Assembly (NCBI RefSeq): GCF_017873855.1
Contig: NZ_JAGGKR010000001.1
Span: 2,299,529 to 2,363,528, forward strand
Direction: 5' to 3'
Origin: Methanolinea mesophila
GTDB lineage: Archaea; Halobacteriota; Methanomicrobia; Methanomicrobiales; Methanospirillaceae
DNA: 64,000 nucleotides
Shown here: piece after piece, positions 18,815-28,177 of the stretch
Position numbering within the stretch: position 1 is the first letter of the stretch
Layout: the number at the start of each line of letters is the position of its first letter
Program-made: the position numbers and the translations under genes
The notes under the pieces: generated by a model
Databases searched by the model: none
What the model was told of the DNA's origin: nothing
The model's input: only the letters and a program-made list of their open reading frames with translations

Positions 18815-18830
18815 GGGAACCCGGGTAAAG
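18815..18830. terminator. CCCGGG hairpin after TPR gene
   Basis: CCCGGG-AA-CCCGGG lies just after the TPR stop and can fold back. The adjacent minus-strand gene has its own T-rich tail on that strand (A run at about 18889-18897). The two together separate convergent transcripts. Confidence 0.4.
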
Positions 18831-18898
18831 GATCGAAGATGTTGCGTGCATCTTTCTGTAAAAAACCCGGAAACTTCGCTTCGGAATAGAAAAAAAAA

Positions 18899-20425
18899 TT
18901 ATCCTATTGTTACCCCTCCGGCACCTCCCACATACGTGAGAGTTCCGACTTTCTGGATGTAATACATCCTGCCCGAACTGTCCTGCCTGAGGTCAGAGAA
19001 CGTGACGGTGTCCGTGGAAGAGGGGCTTACCCTGCTCTCATCGACAAAGAGAGTATATCCTGTCTCACCGGGAGGGATCCGGATCCCGAGGGTGGAGACG
19101 AGGCCGTCGAATGCGGGGACGTTGATAGATGACACGGTCCCTTTCTCAACGAGAATGCCGTTTACGTACATGCGCACCCCGTCGAAATAGAATGTGTTTA
19201 TCCCGCTCGCTGCGACGTCGATCTCTCCCACGGGGACCTCTCCGATGAATAACTGGACCTTGTCTCCTTCCTGGAACTGATAGACATGGCCGGCGATCTT
19301 GATGTTACCCGCGGGCGCACCGACCACGAACTGCAGGTACCCGTCAGGCAGGAGGTACCCGGTGACGCTGTTCTGGAGATAGACGTTATGGGTCATGGTC
19401 TCGCTTACATGGATGTAATTGCTCTGGATCCGGGTGTTGGAACCGAAGGTGTTCGCGGCGGTGAGCGTCACGGTATAGCTCCCCGGCTTGAGATAGACAT
19501 GGGACGGGTTCCGCAGCACGGATTGCTCCCCGTCGCCGAAGTCCCAGGTCCACCTGTCGGGGGACCCCGATGAGAGATCGTTGAACTGGACCGTCATGGG
19601 AGCGGGACCGTCGCGGGGAGTACCCACGAAGTTTGCCTCCGGGATGATACCTACTGCGATATAATCGTTAATGGTGCGGGTATTGGTCCCGTATGCGTTC
19701 TCCACGGTGAGCGCCACAGAGTAGACCCCGGTTGAAGAATATGTGTGGAGCGGGTTTTGTTCGATAGAGGAAGTGCCGTCGCCGAAGTTCCAGATCCACG
19801 AGGTGGGGACACCGGAGGAGAGATCGGTGAACCTGACCTGGAGCGGGGATTCGCCCGAGCGAGGACTGGCCGTAAATGCAGGGACAGGCGGCTGGGGGAC
19901 CGAGGGGCCAATCGGGGGAGTAACGGTTTCCGCGGGAGTTGTCATCACCGGTGTCGCACCGGTCGCAGATACGGTGGGTGTAATCAACGACGTCGCTACG
20001 GTCGAGATGGGGATGGGAGTGGTCTGCGGACCCTGTACCTCGGTGGAATAGACCAGCTCCTGGGTGGATCCGCTGGAATAGATGACCTGGACCAGCTGCA
20101 CCGGGTCTGTCCCGGGGTATGCCACCTGGAGCGTTTTACCTGCGGTCCAGGGCCAGTCCTGTCCATGGAGGAATACGGCATTGCTGGCAGGTATGGCGAG
20201 ACCGTTGATCCTGAGGATCGTGGTATCCTCATAGAGTGCATCCCCCCCGTCATGATACAGGTAGACGAGGTTTCCGGATGTTTCGACATTTGCGGAGAAT
20301 TGGGGCACGACATCGGGATGGGGAGGGAAAAGGACCATCACTATGACCGCCCCTATCACGATCACCGCCACCGCCACGATCACTATCAGCAGAATATTTC
20401 TGGAAATTGCTTCTTCCTTATCCAT
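18899..20425 (-). CDS. membrane-anchored PKD surface protein with pilin-like head
   Basis: 508 residues from the ATG at 20425, which has AGGAG five bases upstream; an in-frame TTG adds five residues. One N-terminal membrane span (about 9-32) is followed by a head domain with YHDGGDAL and GKTLQV, a Thr/Pro stalk (about 136-185), and two PKD domains, each with WxFGDG (IWNFGDGTSS and TWDFGDGEQS). A C-terminal domain, about 355-508, is shared with the proteins at 21021 and 22401. The pilin SE-x-x-G signal is absent, so it is probably a tethered surface protein rather than a polymerising pilin. Confidence 0.85.
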   Translation of the reverse strand: MDKEEAISRNILLIVIVAVAVIVIGAVIVMVLFPPHPDVVPQFSANVETSGNLVYLYHDGGDALYEDTTILRINGLAIPASNAVFLHGQDWPWTAGKTLQVAYPGTDPVQLVQVIYSSGSTQELVYSTEVQGPQTTPIPISTVATSLITPTVSATGATPVMTTPAETVTPPIGPSVPQPPVPAFTASPRSGESPLQVRFTDLSSGVPTSWIWNFGDGTSSIEQNPLHTYSSTGVYSVALTVENAYGTNTRTINDYIAVGIIPEANFVGTPRDGPAPMTVQFNDLSSGSPDRWTWDFGDGEQSVLRNPSHVYLKPGSYTVTLTAANTFGSNTRIQSNYIHVSETMTHNVYLQNSVTGYLLPDGYLQFVVGAPAGNIKIAGHVYQFQEGDKVQLFIGEVPVGEIDVAASGINTFYFDGVRMYVNGILVEKGTVSSINVPAFDGLVSTLGIRIPPGETGYTLFVDESRVSPSSTDTVTFSDLRQDSSGRMYYIQKVGTLTYVGGAGGVTIG

Positions 20426-21020
20426 GAGACTCCTACCCAATCCGAATCGCGTTCACCGGTGCCGGTGGATCCGGACTCAATTTAAATACTAATTTGTCAC
20501 CTCTCCGGGGTATATGAATGTATTGGAAAATTTCGGGAATATCGGGGCCCGATTGCGAGGGATGGCGCCCGCGGAGGGGGGGAAACCCTCCGTTAGGGAA
20601 AAGCGCACGGGGCGGCCTTGGCCTGATTCTGTCATCGTCGAAGGACCGCATCCGGATACTCCTTCGTGAAGTATCCCACAGGAAGGAGACACTCCATAGA
20701 CGTTGCCACATAATCCTTGGAGATCTGCACATGCCGGGAGGGAGGGGCCGTATCTTATTTTAGAGCGAAAAGAATGGTTCTGACCGGACTCAAAGGAAGA
20801 TTGTGCTCCGGTTGGAACCCCATTGAAGATATCGGTTTTTCTCCTTTTTCTTCTCATCTTCGTCCTGATATCACGATACCCAACATCGAAATGATCCTCA
20901 TCCGGCAGAAACAGCGTCGTACGGTGACGACCCGGGGAGACAGGATCCTGCGGGCAGGAATCCTGTATCGCGCCGTTCTGCAACAGGTTCCGGAAGAAAG
21001 AATGGCGGGAATTGCCGGGA
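20426..21020. other. long intergenic gap
   Basis: About 595 bases between two minus-strand surface-protein genes. Frames on both strands stay open for 130-165 codons (for example minus 20489-20983 and plus 20717-21112), but they are Arg/Pro/Ser-rich, lack recognisable domains and starts with ribosome-binding sites, and overlap each other. The A/T-rich stretch near 20478-20495 suits a promoter for the gene starting at 20425. I call no gene or RNA. Confidence 0.4.
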
Positions 21021-22304
21021 CTAATCCCGGATACCTGAGGTACTTCCCTGGAAGTAGGTTGAGCCGGGCATCGAGGTATCCACGACCAGGTCTCCCGCCC
21101 GGTCAGGGATGAGGTCCAGGAGGGTGAGTCTGCCCTGCAGGGTTGACAGGTCGGTGGTGCTCCCCTCGACGATCAACCGTCCTTTCATCGATTCGGGCGG
21201 CAGGAAGAGGGTGAGATTGGAGACAAACCCGTCGTAGGCCGGGATGGAAATGTCACTTATCCTGCCCTTTCCCGCGGGCTGCCCGTTTACCTCGACCTCC
21301 GTATCATCGAAGGTCCATTCCAGGATAAAGGGGTTATGGACCGAGATCTTTCCCTGCCCGTCGTTCCCGAGAACGATCCGGACCGAATCGCCGGGTTGAG
21401 GAGTTAAAATCCTGCCCCCCACTTTTATCCTGGCGCCGCTTCCTGTGACCGTGAACAGGGCGAATCCTCCCGGAAGGAGCGACCCCGGTCCCCCGGCATC
21501 GAGGGTCACCTCTCTGGTCTCCGGCGACCCCACGCCGATATAGTTCTGCATTATGCGGGTATTCGCCCCCTCTGCGTTTGCAACTTTCAACGATACCGTG
21601 TAATTTCCGGTCGCGGTGTAGGTATGGACCGGGTTCTTTCCGGTGGATTCCGCTCCATCTCCGAAGTTCCATTCCCACTGGTCAGGAGTCCCCGTCGAGA
21701 GATCCGTGAACGAGACGGTGAGGGGATAGGGACCGGACCGGGGGGATGCCCCGAATGCAGCCTGCGGGGGTCCGGGAGGGGTTGGCGTGGCGGGAACCGT
21801 TGTGGGGTGGGTTGTTATGGCAACGGTGACCGGGGCGGTGATCGGAATTGTTGGTTCGGTTTCCGGGATAGAGATGGTGGGGGTTACGGTCGGTAATTCA
21901 GTTGCCGGGGGGATTGTGGCGGTGAAGATTTCGGTGCGGGAGGTGCCGGTGTCATAGGATACGGTGAGGGTCTGAGGTTCCGTTGAGGGGTAATAGGGGA
22001 TGACGAGGGTTTTTCCGATAGAAAAGGGCCATTCCTGGCCCTCGACGAATGAAATCTGCGAGGATGGAATGACGATTCCGTTGATCTGAATAATGAGATT
22101 GTCACCCGGGAGGGAATCGCCTCCGTCATGGACAAGAAGAATCGTATCCCGGTCCTGGAAAGCGGTGAGGTTGACTGAAGGTTCACCCGTTCCCGATTGC
22201 TGTATCAGGAGGAATAGTATGGCAATGACCAAAAGTATCGCGATGGTGGTGATGACAATCCAGGTCATTCTATGACGATTCTTCTGACCTGACGACTCTG
22301 CCAT
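21021..22304 (-). CDS. membrane-anchored PKD surface protein with pilin-like head
   Basis: 427 residues from the ATG at 22304; an in-frame TTG at 22343 would add a poor N-terminus. A basic N-terminus (QKNRHRM) and one membrane span (about 13-34) are followed by a head domain with LVHDGGDSL and IGKTLVIPY, a Thr/Pro stalk, one PKD domain (WNFGDGAEST near residue 210) and the shared C-terminal domain (about 270-427). Domain order parallels the 18899 gene, with one PKD fewer, suggesting duplication within the cluster. Confidence 0.85.
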   Translation of the reverse strand: MAESSGQKNRHRMTWIVITTIAILLVIAILFLLIQQSGTGEPSVNLTAFQDRDTILLVHDGGDSLPGDNLIIQINGIVIPSSQISFVEGQEWPFSIGKTLVIPYYPSTEPQTLTVSYDTGTSRTEIFTATIPPATELPTVTPTISIPETEPTIPITAPVTVAITTHPTTVPATPTPPGPPQAAFGASPRSGPYPLTVSFTDLSTGTPDQWEWNFGDGAESTGKNPVHTYTATGNYTVSLKVANAEGANTRIMQNYIGVGSPETREVTLDAGGPGSLLPGGFALFTVTGSGARIKVGGRILTPQPGDSVRIVLGNDGQGKISVHNPFILEWTFDDTEVEVNGQPAGKGRISDISIPAYDGFVSNLTLFLPPESMKGRLIVEGSTTDLSTLQGRLTLLDLIPDRAGDLVVDTSMPGSTYFQGSTSGIRD

Positions 22305-22400
22305 TTTAACACAGTTTGGTTGTCCGTGGGGATAAGGGTTCAAGGTATGGAATGAAGGTGGAATCCTAAAACTGTGGTACAGAAAAAATGTGTTGCACCC

Positions 22401-24722
22401 TCACACAGGACAGGCGGCATAGTTCCCGCTGCAATCTATGTATACCGATGTTGATTTGAGGTCGATCCTCGCCTGCCCGTCCGGGGGAACACCGATATTC
22501 ACAATATCAACTATGTCGCCGTTCAAAGGATACCAGTCGATCAACACATTCCCATTCGCCTCAAATCTGGTCGAAGAAGTGATCGAGGGCATATGGAATG
22601 AAAGCGTGGACATATAGGAATCATACACCTTTATCCAAATTTTATCGACAGACCCGGTTCTGTAGGGCGTATTCAGATCGTTGATATAGAGATCGGCGTA
22701 GAAATTGAAACGGGTAATCTGGGATGTATAAATATCCGCATCTCCTGTGGTCTGATCGCCGTGGATTGCGAGGCGAACCGTATCCCCGTATGCCAGATCG
22801 ATTGTTTCTCCGTTGATCCTGATATAAGAATGATCGTTTGACGTGCCATAGATGTTCCTTACCTGCACGTATGTCCCATCTTTAAGGAAACCGTGAACGC
22901 TATTGTCATTCCAATTTTTATTGAACAGGATAGGATTGCCGTATCCGCTCATGCATGAATTTATGACAATATATCCAACTTTTTGAATTGCGACGGTCTG
23001 CCAGCTATTCGAAACAGTCAATGTCACGGTATAGGTTCCGGGATTCGGGTAGGTGTGGGTCGGGTTTTTATTCGTGGAAGTGCCTCCGTCACCGAAATTC
23101 CAGAGCCAGGAGCTGCTCCCTGTTGACAAATCCGTGAAATCCACTGTAAGGGGTGCAGGGCCGTTTCTTGGCGACCCGCTGAAATCAGGCGCCCACTTGT
23201 TCCCGAAATTCACATCAGTCGCATAGCATTTTGGCGGGACTCCCACTGAGCCGGGGCCCGGAGGTTCCAGGTGAACCTCCCACGAACCACTTGCCGGGAA
23301 GGTCTCCTGCCATCCGGTCTGCAATGTTTCCTGTACGAGGTAATCGTTTGCGGGATGGTAAGTCAGGCCGGTAAAGATGTAATATCCACTCGAATTAGTC
23401 ACGGTGGTTGCCAGGGAAGTCCAATGATTTCCTTGTTTTTCGGAGACGTTAATCGTCCATCCGCTCAACCCGGGTTCACCTGAATCCCAATTGCCATTCC
23501 CATTCAGGTCATTCCACTTGTACCCGGAGATGGTACCGCAGGCAGGAGCGGGTGAGGTGGCATTTATCAGATTCGTAAAAGTTACGGATCCCGAATTTCC
23601 ACAGGTCGTGTTGAATGCGGTCAGAGTCACAGTATAAGACCCTCCTGCCGCGTACGTATGGATCGGGTTCTGGACGGTTGAATTGACAGTCCCATCCCCG
23701 AAATCCCATTGCCAGGAGTTGGGGTGGCCGGTGGACGTATCGGTAAAGGTGACCGACAGCGGAATGTCCCCGCTGGTCGGGACGGCATTGAAATTCGCGA
23801 TAACCGGAACGCAATACGGCGGAGAGGTGGAGAACGACGCGGAGATCGTATGGTTCGCGACGATATCCCCGAACGTATAGGTGGCTACCGGCCCTACCGC
23901 CGATCCGTCGACCAGAACATTCTGGACATAATACCCCGGCGAGGGAGTTATGGAAAAAGTCTGCGACCCGTGGCAGGTGGCGGGGACCGTGCCGTTCGGA
24001 AGGATTGATCCGTTCGCTCCCGCAGTCGCAACGATTGAGAGGGTATTCGACGCGAATGCTGCAGATATCGTATGGTCCGCCTGGACATTATTGAAACTGT
24101 AACTGCTCACCGCACCTGCCGGGGAACCATCTACGATGACGCCGGATATCCGGTAACAGGGATCCGGGGTTACGATGAAATTCTGGAACCCGCCGTCCGG
24201 GACCTGGACCTGGCCCGAAGGTGAGATATGTCCTCCTGACCCGGCAATTGAGGTGATCGTATGGTACGAGCCGGGCGGGAGCGTGGGAGCGACTGACGCG
24301 GGTGTCTCGGTGAACGTCGCGGTCAGCAGCAATGCCTGAGACGAACCTCCGTTGTAGATCAGGGAGACGCTCTGGGGAGTCCGGGAGTCCGGGATGACCA
24401 GCGTCGTCCCGACAGTCCAGTCCTGGGTCGTCCAGTTGGCCTGGGTCCCGTTCTCGTAGCGAAGAAGTATCTGGTCGTTCGGAACCGGATTTGGGTTTCC
24501 ATCGATCCTTACGATAGTTTCCAGGGGGGTAAGCGGGTCCCCCCCGTTGTGCCTGATGAATATATAGCTCGTATTGTTTCCGGCCACGGCATTTACCTGG
24601 GGAATTTCCCGGGGTGGCGGCTGGGAGAGAAGGGCCACTGCGACTATCATCATTGCCAGGATCACCAGTGCGACGAGAAGAATGGCACCTGCAATTTCCG
24701 AAACTCCGTTCTCGTTCTCCAT
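22401..24722 (-). CDS. type IV pilin-like multidomain adhesin (PKD, SdrD-like, InlB-repeat-like)
   Basis: 773 residues from the second of two ATGs (24722), which has GAGG seven bases before it. The N-terminus has the archaeal pilin motif (ENGVSEIAGAILL), then a head domain with RHNGGDPL. Two repeats near 150-295 resemble divergent InlB B-repeats (SGGHISPSG and GANGSILPNG). PKD1 is near 300-385, an SdrD/Cna-like domain (YKWNDLNGNGNWDSGEPGL) near 390-490, PKD2 near 500-580, and a C-terminal domain related to its neighbours' ends at 590-773. It looks like a pilus-associated adhesin or minor pilin. Confidence 0.87.
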   Translation of the reverse strand: MENENGVSEIAGAILLVALVILAMMIVAVALLSQPPPREIPQVNAVAGNNTSYIFIRHNGGDPLTPLETIVRIDGNPNPVPNDQILLRYENGTQANWTTQDWTVGTTLVIPDSRTPQSVSLIYNGGSSQALLLTATFTETPASVAPTLPPGSYHTITSIAGSGGHISPSGQVQVPDGGFQNFIVTPDPCYRISGVIVDGSPAGAVSSYSFNNVQADHTISAAFASNTLSIVATAGANGSILPNGTVPATCHGSQTFSITPSPGYYVQNVLVDGSAVGPVATYTFGDIVANHTISASFSTSPPYCVPVIANFNAVPTSGDIPLSVTFTDTSTGHPNSWQWDFGDGTVNSTVQNPIHTYAAGGSYTVTLTAFNTTCGNSGSVTFTNLINATSPAPACGTISGYKWNDLNGNGNWDSGEPGLSGWTINVSEKQGNHWTSLATTVTNSSGYYIFTGLTYHPANDYLVQETLQTGWQETFPASGSWEVHLEPPGPGSVGVPPKCYATDVNFGNKWAPDFSGSPRNGPAPLTVDFTDLSTGSSSWLWNFGDGGTSTNKNPTHTYPNPGTYTVTLTVSNSWQTVAIQKVGYIVINSCMSGYGNPILFNKNWNDNSVHGFLKDGTYVQVRNIYGTSNDHSYIRINGETIDLAYGDTVRLAIHGDQTTGDADIYTSQITRFNFYADLYINDLNTPYRTGSVDKIWIKVYDSYMSTLSFHMPSITSSTRFEANGNVLIDWYPLNGDIVDIVNIGVPPDGQARIDLKSTSVYIDCSGNYAACPV

Positions 24723-24801
24723 ATACATGCCTCGGTTAGGCTCCGCACCATTTTCTGGCGGCTTTGGGTATTAAGTGTTGGCTTCCGACTAAAAAATACC
24801 A

Positions 24802-25191
24802 TTATTCAAAATTTTTTGAGAAGAGCACGACCCCTTCGGAAATATCCTCACCCTGATAAACCAGGGTGACGGAACGGACCCCCGTCACGGGAGTGAGGGT
24901 AAGGGTCTGCCCTATCATGAACGGAGTAACGGAGGGAGGTGGGGTGAAATCTGCGGTTCTGTCAGCTGAGTTGACCAGGATGCGATAGGTTCCGGGGGGC
25001 AGTGTATCACCCCCCTGGTTCTGCAGGGTGAGATTGTAGCCTTCATCAATTACGAACACCCGTACTGCGGGTATATCGCGTGGCACGGGTTGGGAGAGAA
25101 TTGCGACGGCAACAATACCTACGGCCCCGGATATTATGGCGATAAGGATGAGGGTTCCCACCAGCTCGGATACGGCGGAAGTGTTCTGCAT
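24802..25191 (-). CDS. archaeal type IV pilin (DUF1628-like), small
   Basis: 129 residues. The N-terminal motif TSAVSELVGTLILIAI is the archaeal pilin class III signal and assembly helix, with the invariant Glu five residues into the mature chain. The short head has LQNQGGDTLPPG and IGQTLTL, the same fold element as in the three PKD proteins. Without extra domains it is the simplest member and a candidate major pilin. It lies between two larger pilin-like genes on the same strand, 7 bases after 25199. Confidence 0.88.
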   Translation of the reverse strand: MQNTSAVSELVGTLILIAIISGAVGIVAVAILSQPVPRDIPAVRVFVIDEGYNLTLQNQGGDTLPPGTYRILVNSADRTADFTPPPSVTPFMIGQTLTLTPVTGVRSVTLVYQGEDISEGVVLFSKNFE

Positions 25192-25198
25192 GGTTCGA

Positions 25199-26668
25199 TC
25201 AGATAGCCACGGTCTGTATCGAGGTGCTCAGATTTACCCGAGTATATTTGACAATGATGTCGAAATCGGTGGACGATGGCCCGGAGATGGTGAAATTGCA
25301 CTGCGACCCGGACCTCGTTACGGAGCTCCAGTCCCAGGGCACGTTATTCTGGACCCCGATCGCCCGGACCTGCTGGAATGCACCCTCCCACATGGTTGCT
25401 GCGGGAACATCCTCGGCGTTCACGTAAATCGTCACCTCCTGTGCGTTCGGAATTCCCCGTGCGATCACGGTCCCGTCGATCGTATCGGTCGACTGGTCCT
25501 CAATAAATCCCGTCACCTCGACCGGAGAGGTTCCCCCGAGCGACTGGGTGGAGGAATTGACCACAAGATCCGTTATCTGGACGATAAGGATATCGGGCGT
25601 CTGGAGCGTGAGGGATATCGAGGGTAAGATCTTCACCACTCCGGCCGCTTCGCCGGGCTGGAACAGGAATACTCCGCCGTCCTGGTAAATGTAATTCTGC
25701 TGGATCCAATAATTGTTGTTCGAGAGATATTCGAGCGAACCCATCCGGTGCGGGGTGCTGATGAATGACTGGCGTGTATACCCCGCCGAAACAGGGTATT
25801 TGTAATTCCAGGCCGGTGTTTTCACGAACGTCAGTTCCGCCGGGGTGGTGAAATCCTCACTGAGTCCGTATGCGGGATCAAGCAGGTCGATCAGGTAGTA
25901 TCTGGAATTCTGTATATCCGGGACCAGGATCAGGCTGCTGAACGTGGCATTGTTGTTCTTAATCAAGGTCAGGGTCAGTCCGTTGGTATAATTTGAAGAA
26001 GCGGATACACTCCCGGACCATGGGACGATCTGTGTATTGATATAGTTGAGGATCTGGTCGAACTGGTTTCCACCCGTGTAGGTAAAGGTAGGAATCGGGG
26101 TGATCGGGGTTGAAACCGACGACCCGGTGATAACTTTTGAGGAATTTATCTCCATGACCCAGTTACCGGTGGTGGGGGTGATGGTGATCCCTCCCCCCTG
26201 GGTCTTGTCCGTCGTCATAACCTCGACATAGAGGTGCTGCGGCAGATCCCGAATAGGAGTAACATTCGGTGCATAATCCCCCGGGAAACCCTCTGTTATT
26301 ACGTCGGGAAATGCGTAACTAATCGTATCCGTCCTCCCGTTCACCACCATCGTCCCCCCGGAACCGTAGGGGGTAAAGAGCGGGAGATTGATGAAGGAAG
26401 ACCCCTGGGTGGCGCTGCCCAGCGTTCCCAGCTGGATGGTCCTTCCCAGTGTCACATCCGTTCTGCCATTCACCCAGAGACTGTCCATACTGATCTTGTA
26501 GCCGGTAAACTCGTCCTGAATGTACTGCATGTGAGTGATCTCGTTTGCCCGGCCCTGGGCCGGCACTGCATAGGTGATATAGAGCGAGGCGATGGCTGCG
26601 ATGAGTGCGATGATGAGGATAAAGCCTATCACTTCCGAGAGTCCCGACTCACGCCTTATTGATGCCAT
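25199..26668 (-). CDS. large type IV pilin-like protein
   Basis: 489 residues from the ATG at 26668; an in-frame ATG at 26698 would add ten residues but overlaps the A/T-rich promoter stretch (about 26697-26712). The N-terminus RRESGLSEVIGFILIIAL is a canonical archaeal pilin/archaellin helix. The long exterior is beta-rich, with Thr/Ser/Tyr content typical of surface proteins and no catalytic motif. It resembles DUF7289-type large pilin-like proteins. It is the first gene of the five-gene surface cluster. Confidence 0.85.
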   Translation of the reverse strand: MASIRRESGLSEVIGFILIIALIAAIASLYITYAVPAQGRANEITHMQYIQDEFTGYKISMDSLWVNGRTDVTLGRTIQLGTLGSATQGSSFINLPLFTPYGSGGTMVVNGRTDTISYAFPDVITEGFPGDYAPNVTPIRDLPQHLYVEVMTTDKTQGGGITITPTTGNWVMEINSSKVITGSSVSTPITPIPTFTYTGGNQFDQILNYINTQIVPWSGSVSASSNYTNGLTLTLIKNNNATFSSLILVPDIQNSRYYLIDLLDPAYGLSEDFTTPAELTFVKTPAWNYKYPVSAGYTRQSFISTPHRMGSLEYLSNNNYWIQQNYIYQDGGVFLFQPGEAAGVVKILPSISLTLQTPDILIVQITDLVVNSSTQSLGGTSPVEVTGFIEDQSTDTIDGTVIARGIPNAQEVTIYVNAEDVPAATMWEGAFQQVRAIGVQNNVPWDWSSVTRSGSQCNFTISGPSSTDFDIIVKYTRVNLSTSIQTVAI

Positions 26669-26773
26669 CGAAGAACAGTGCAATATTTGGTGATGCATTA
26701 TATAAAAATTATCAGAGGGGGCTTTCTTTTCTGGAATTTAAAAAAATAATCATCGTTCTGTTCATTACGTTTT

Positions 26774-28177
26774 TCAGTCCGGGCCGGGATACCCTCCGGG
26801 GGGTTCGTTCCTCCTGATCCTCATGAGGGGAGACTCTTTCAGGATGAACCGGGTGATGAACAATGAGAACGGGTCCATCCAGCACTCGTCCCCTTCTTTT
26901 AATTCCCAGAACTCCTCCATCGACTGCTTGACGTGCTTCCCGAGTCCCACCTCCAGCACCAGGTGGGATTTGAGCAGGTCCCGTGCATGGGGGTAATTCC
27001 TGGAGATCTCCACCACGTAATTCCCGTCCTCGATGAAGGGCCCGGCGAGGAGATCCAGCTGGCGGAGGTCGTGGTATTTCTCCGTGAATTTCAGGGCATT
27101 CACCTTCGTCCATGCGGGAGGCCCCACGTGCCGCCGGATCGCAGGCAGAGTATCGACCAGAAGCTCGAGGAGTATCATGGAAAGGTCCTCGTCCATTGCG
27201 CAATCGCACCGGTTGACCAGGAAGCCCTGACGCTCGAGGAGCGCCCTGATGGCATCGGTGCTCTTCCGGAGCTGGGGGACCACGATATCCTCGATGAGCG
27301 GAGGAGTGTCGAAGACCAGCGCGTAGAGGCAGGTGCCCCTGAACTTGAGATGTTCCCGCAACTCCTCGCGTGATATGACCTCTTCTTCCGGAGGAAAGAA
27401 GAAGGCGGACGATGGGTGCTCGATATATCCGCGAGCGAGCTCGATGAACTCGCACATCCTGGTGAGCGAGAGTGAAGCGGAAACATTCCTGTTGGGATCG
27501 ACGGGATCAACCACCACCAGGGGCTCGGTGAATTTCTTTGCGGCGTGTCCGTTGAGATCAATCACCGTTCCGGGTTTCCAGCCCGCTGCGGCCTCGATGA
27601 GGGGGTGGAACCCCTTGTAGTGCAGGACCAGGAGTTCACAGAGATACCCCGCAAACCCTTCGGTCATCTGGTCCGACCCGTACACTCCGCCTCCTTTGGC
27701 AAACTGTTTCAGGAGGAGGACGTCATCCGTAAACGGTGCGATCCGGTCGACGATGTACCTCGTATGAAAGGGGGTGCGATCTACCGCACTCTGGATGCCG
27801 GCAGCGGAGGGGACCCGGTAACAGGGGACAAGGTCGACATCGAGCCCGTCGATCCGGGCATTGATATAGGGATGTTCGGCATACTTTTCCCGGTATTCCG
27901 CCCCGAACTGTTCCGCGATCTCCTTCGCAAGGCGTAACCCCTCATACTCGAGCTCTTCCCGGGATAACCCCGGGTCAAAGAGCATGAATATGTCCAGGTC
28001 CCGATCACCACGGACGAAGGTGTTCCTCGCCACCGAGCCGACCAGCATCCCCTCGGCGTTTCCCCCCGATGAGACCATGCCGATCAGTTGGTTCGCTACG
28101 TGTCCCACATGCGCGATCTCCTCGGGAAGAGGGCGGATCTTCTCCAGAACTGACAATTCCGCCCGGGAGAAGCTCAA
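26774..28177 (-). CDS. cca: CCA tRNA nucleotidyltransferase, archaeal class I
   Basis: 467 residues. It adds or repairs the 3' CCA of tRNAs without a nucleic-acid template. The nucleotidyltransferase signature GSVARNTFVRGDRDLDIF, near residue 47, supplies the carboxylates; a further Asp is in DVDLVPCYR. The central, C-terminal and tail domains follow (FAKGGGVYGSD, then HLVLEVG). Length is normal. Its start overlaps the thpR stop by 4 bases, so both enzymes are made together. The tRNA-Leu in this window lacks encoded CCA. Confidence 0.96.
   Translation of the reverse strand: MSFSRAELSVLEKIRPLPEEIAHVGHVANQLIGMVSSGGNAEGMLVGSVARNTFVRGDRDLDIFMLFDPGLSREELEYEGLRLAKEIAEQFGAEYREKYAEHPYINARIDGLDVDLVPCYRVPSAAGIQSAVDRTPFHTRYIVDRIAPFTDDVLLLKQFAKGGGVYGSDQMTEGFAGYLCELLVLHYKGFHPLIEAAAGWKPGTVIDLNGHAAKKFTEPLVVVDPVDPNRNVSASLSLTRMCEFIELARGYIEHPSSAFFFPPEEEVISREELREHLKFRGTCLYALVFDTPPLIEDIVVPQLRKSTDAIRALLERQGFLVNRCDCAMDEDLSMILLELLVDTLPAIRRHVGPPAWTKVNALKFTEKYHDLRQLDLLAGPFIEDGNYVVEISRNYPHARDLLKSHLVLEVGLGKHVKQSMEEFWELKEGDECWMDPFSLFITRFILKESPLMRIRRNEPPGGYPGPD

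Noticed and set aside
20489-20983. 164-codon minus-strand frame in the large gap between PKD genes
   Set aside because: No recognisable domain, Arg/Pro/Ser-rich composition and an overlapping plus-strand frame of similar quality.
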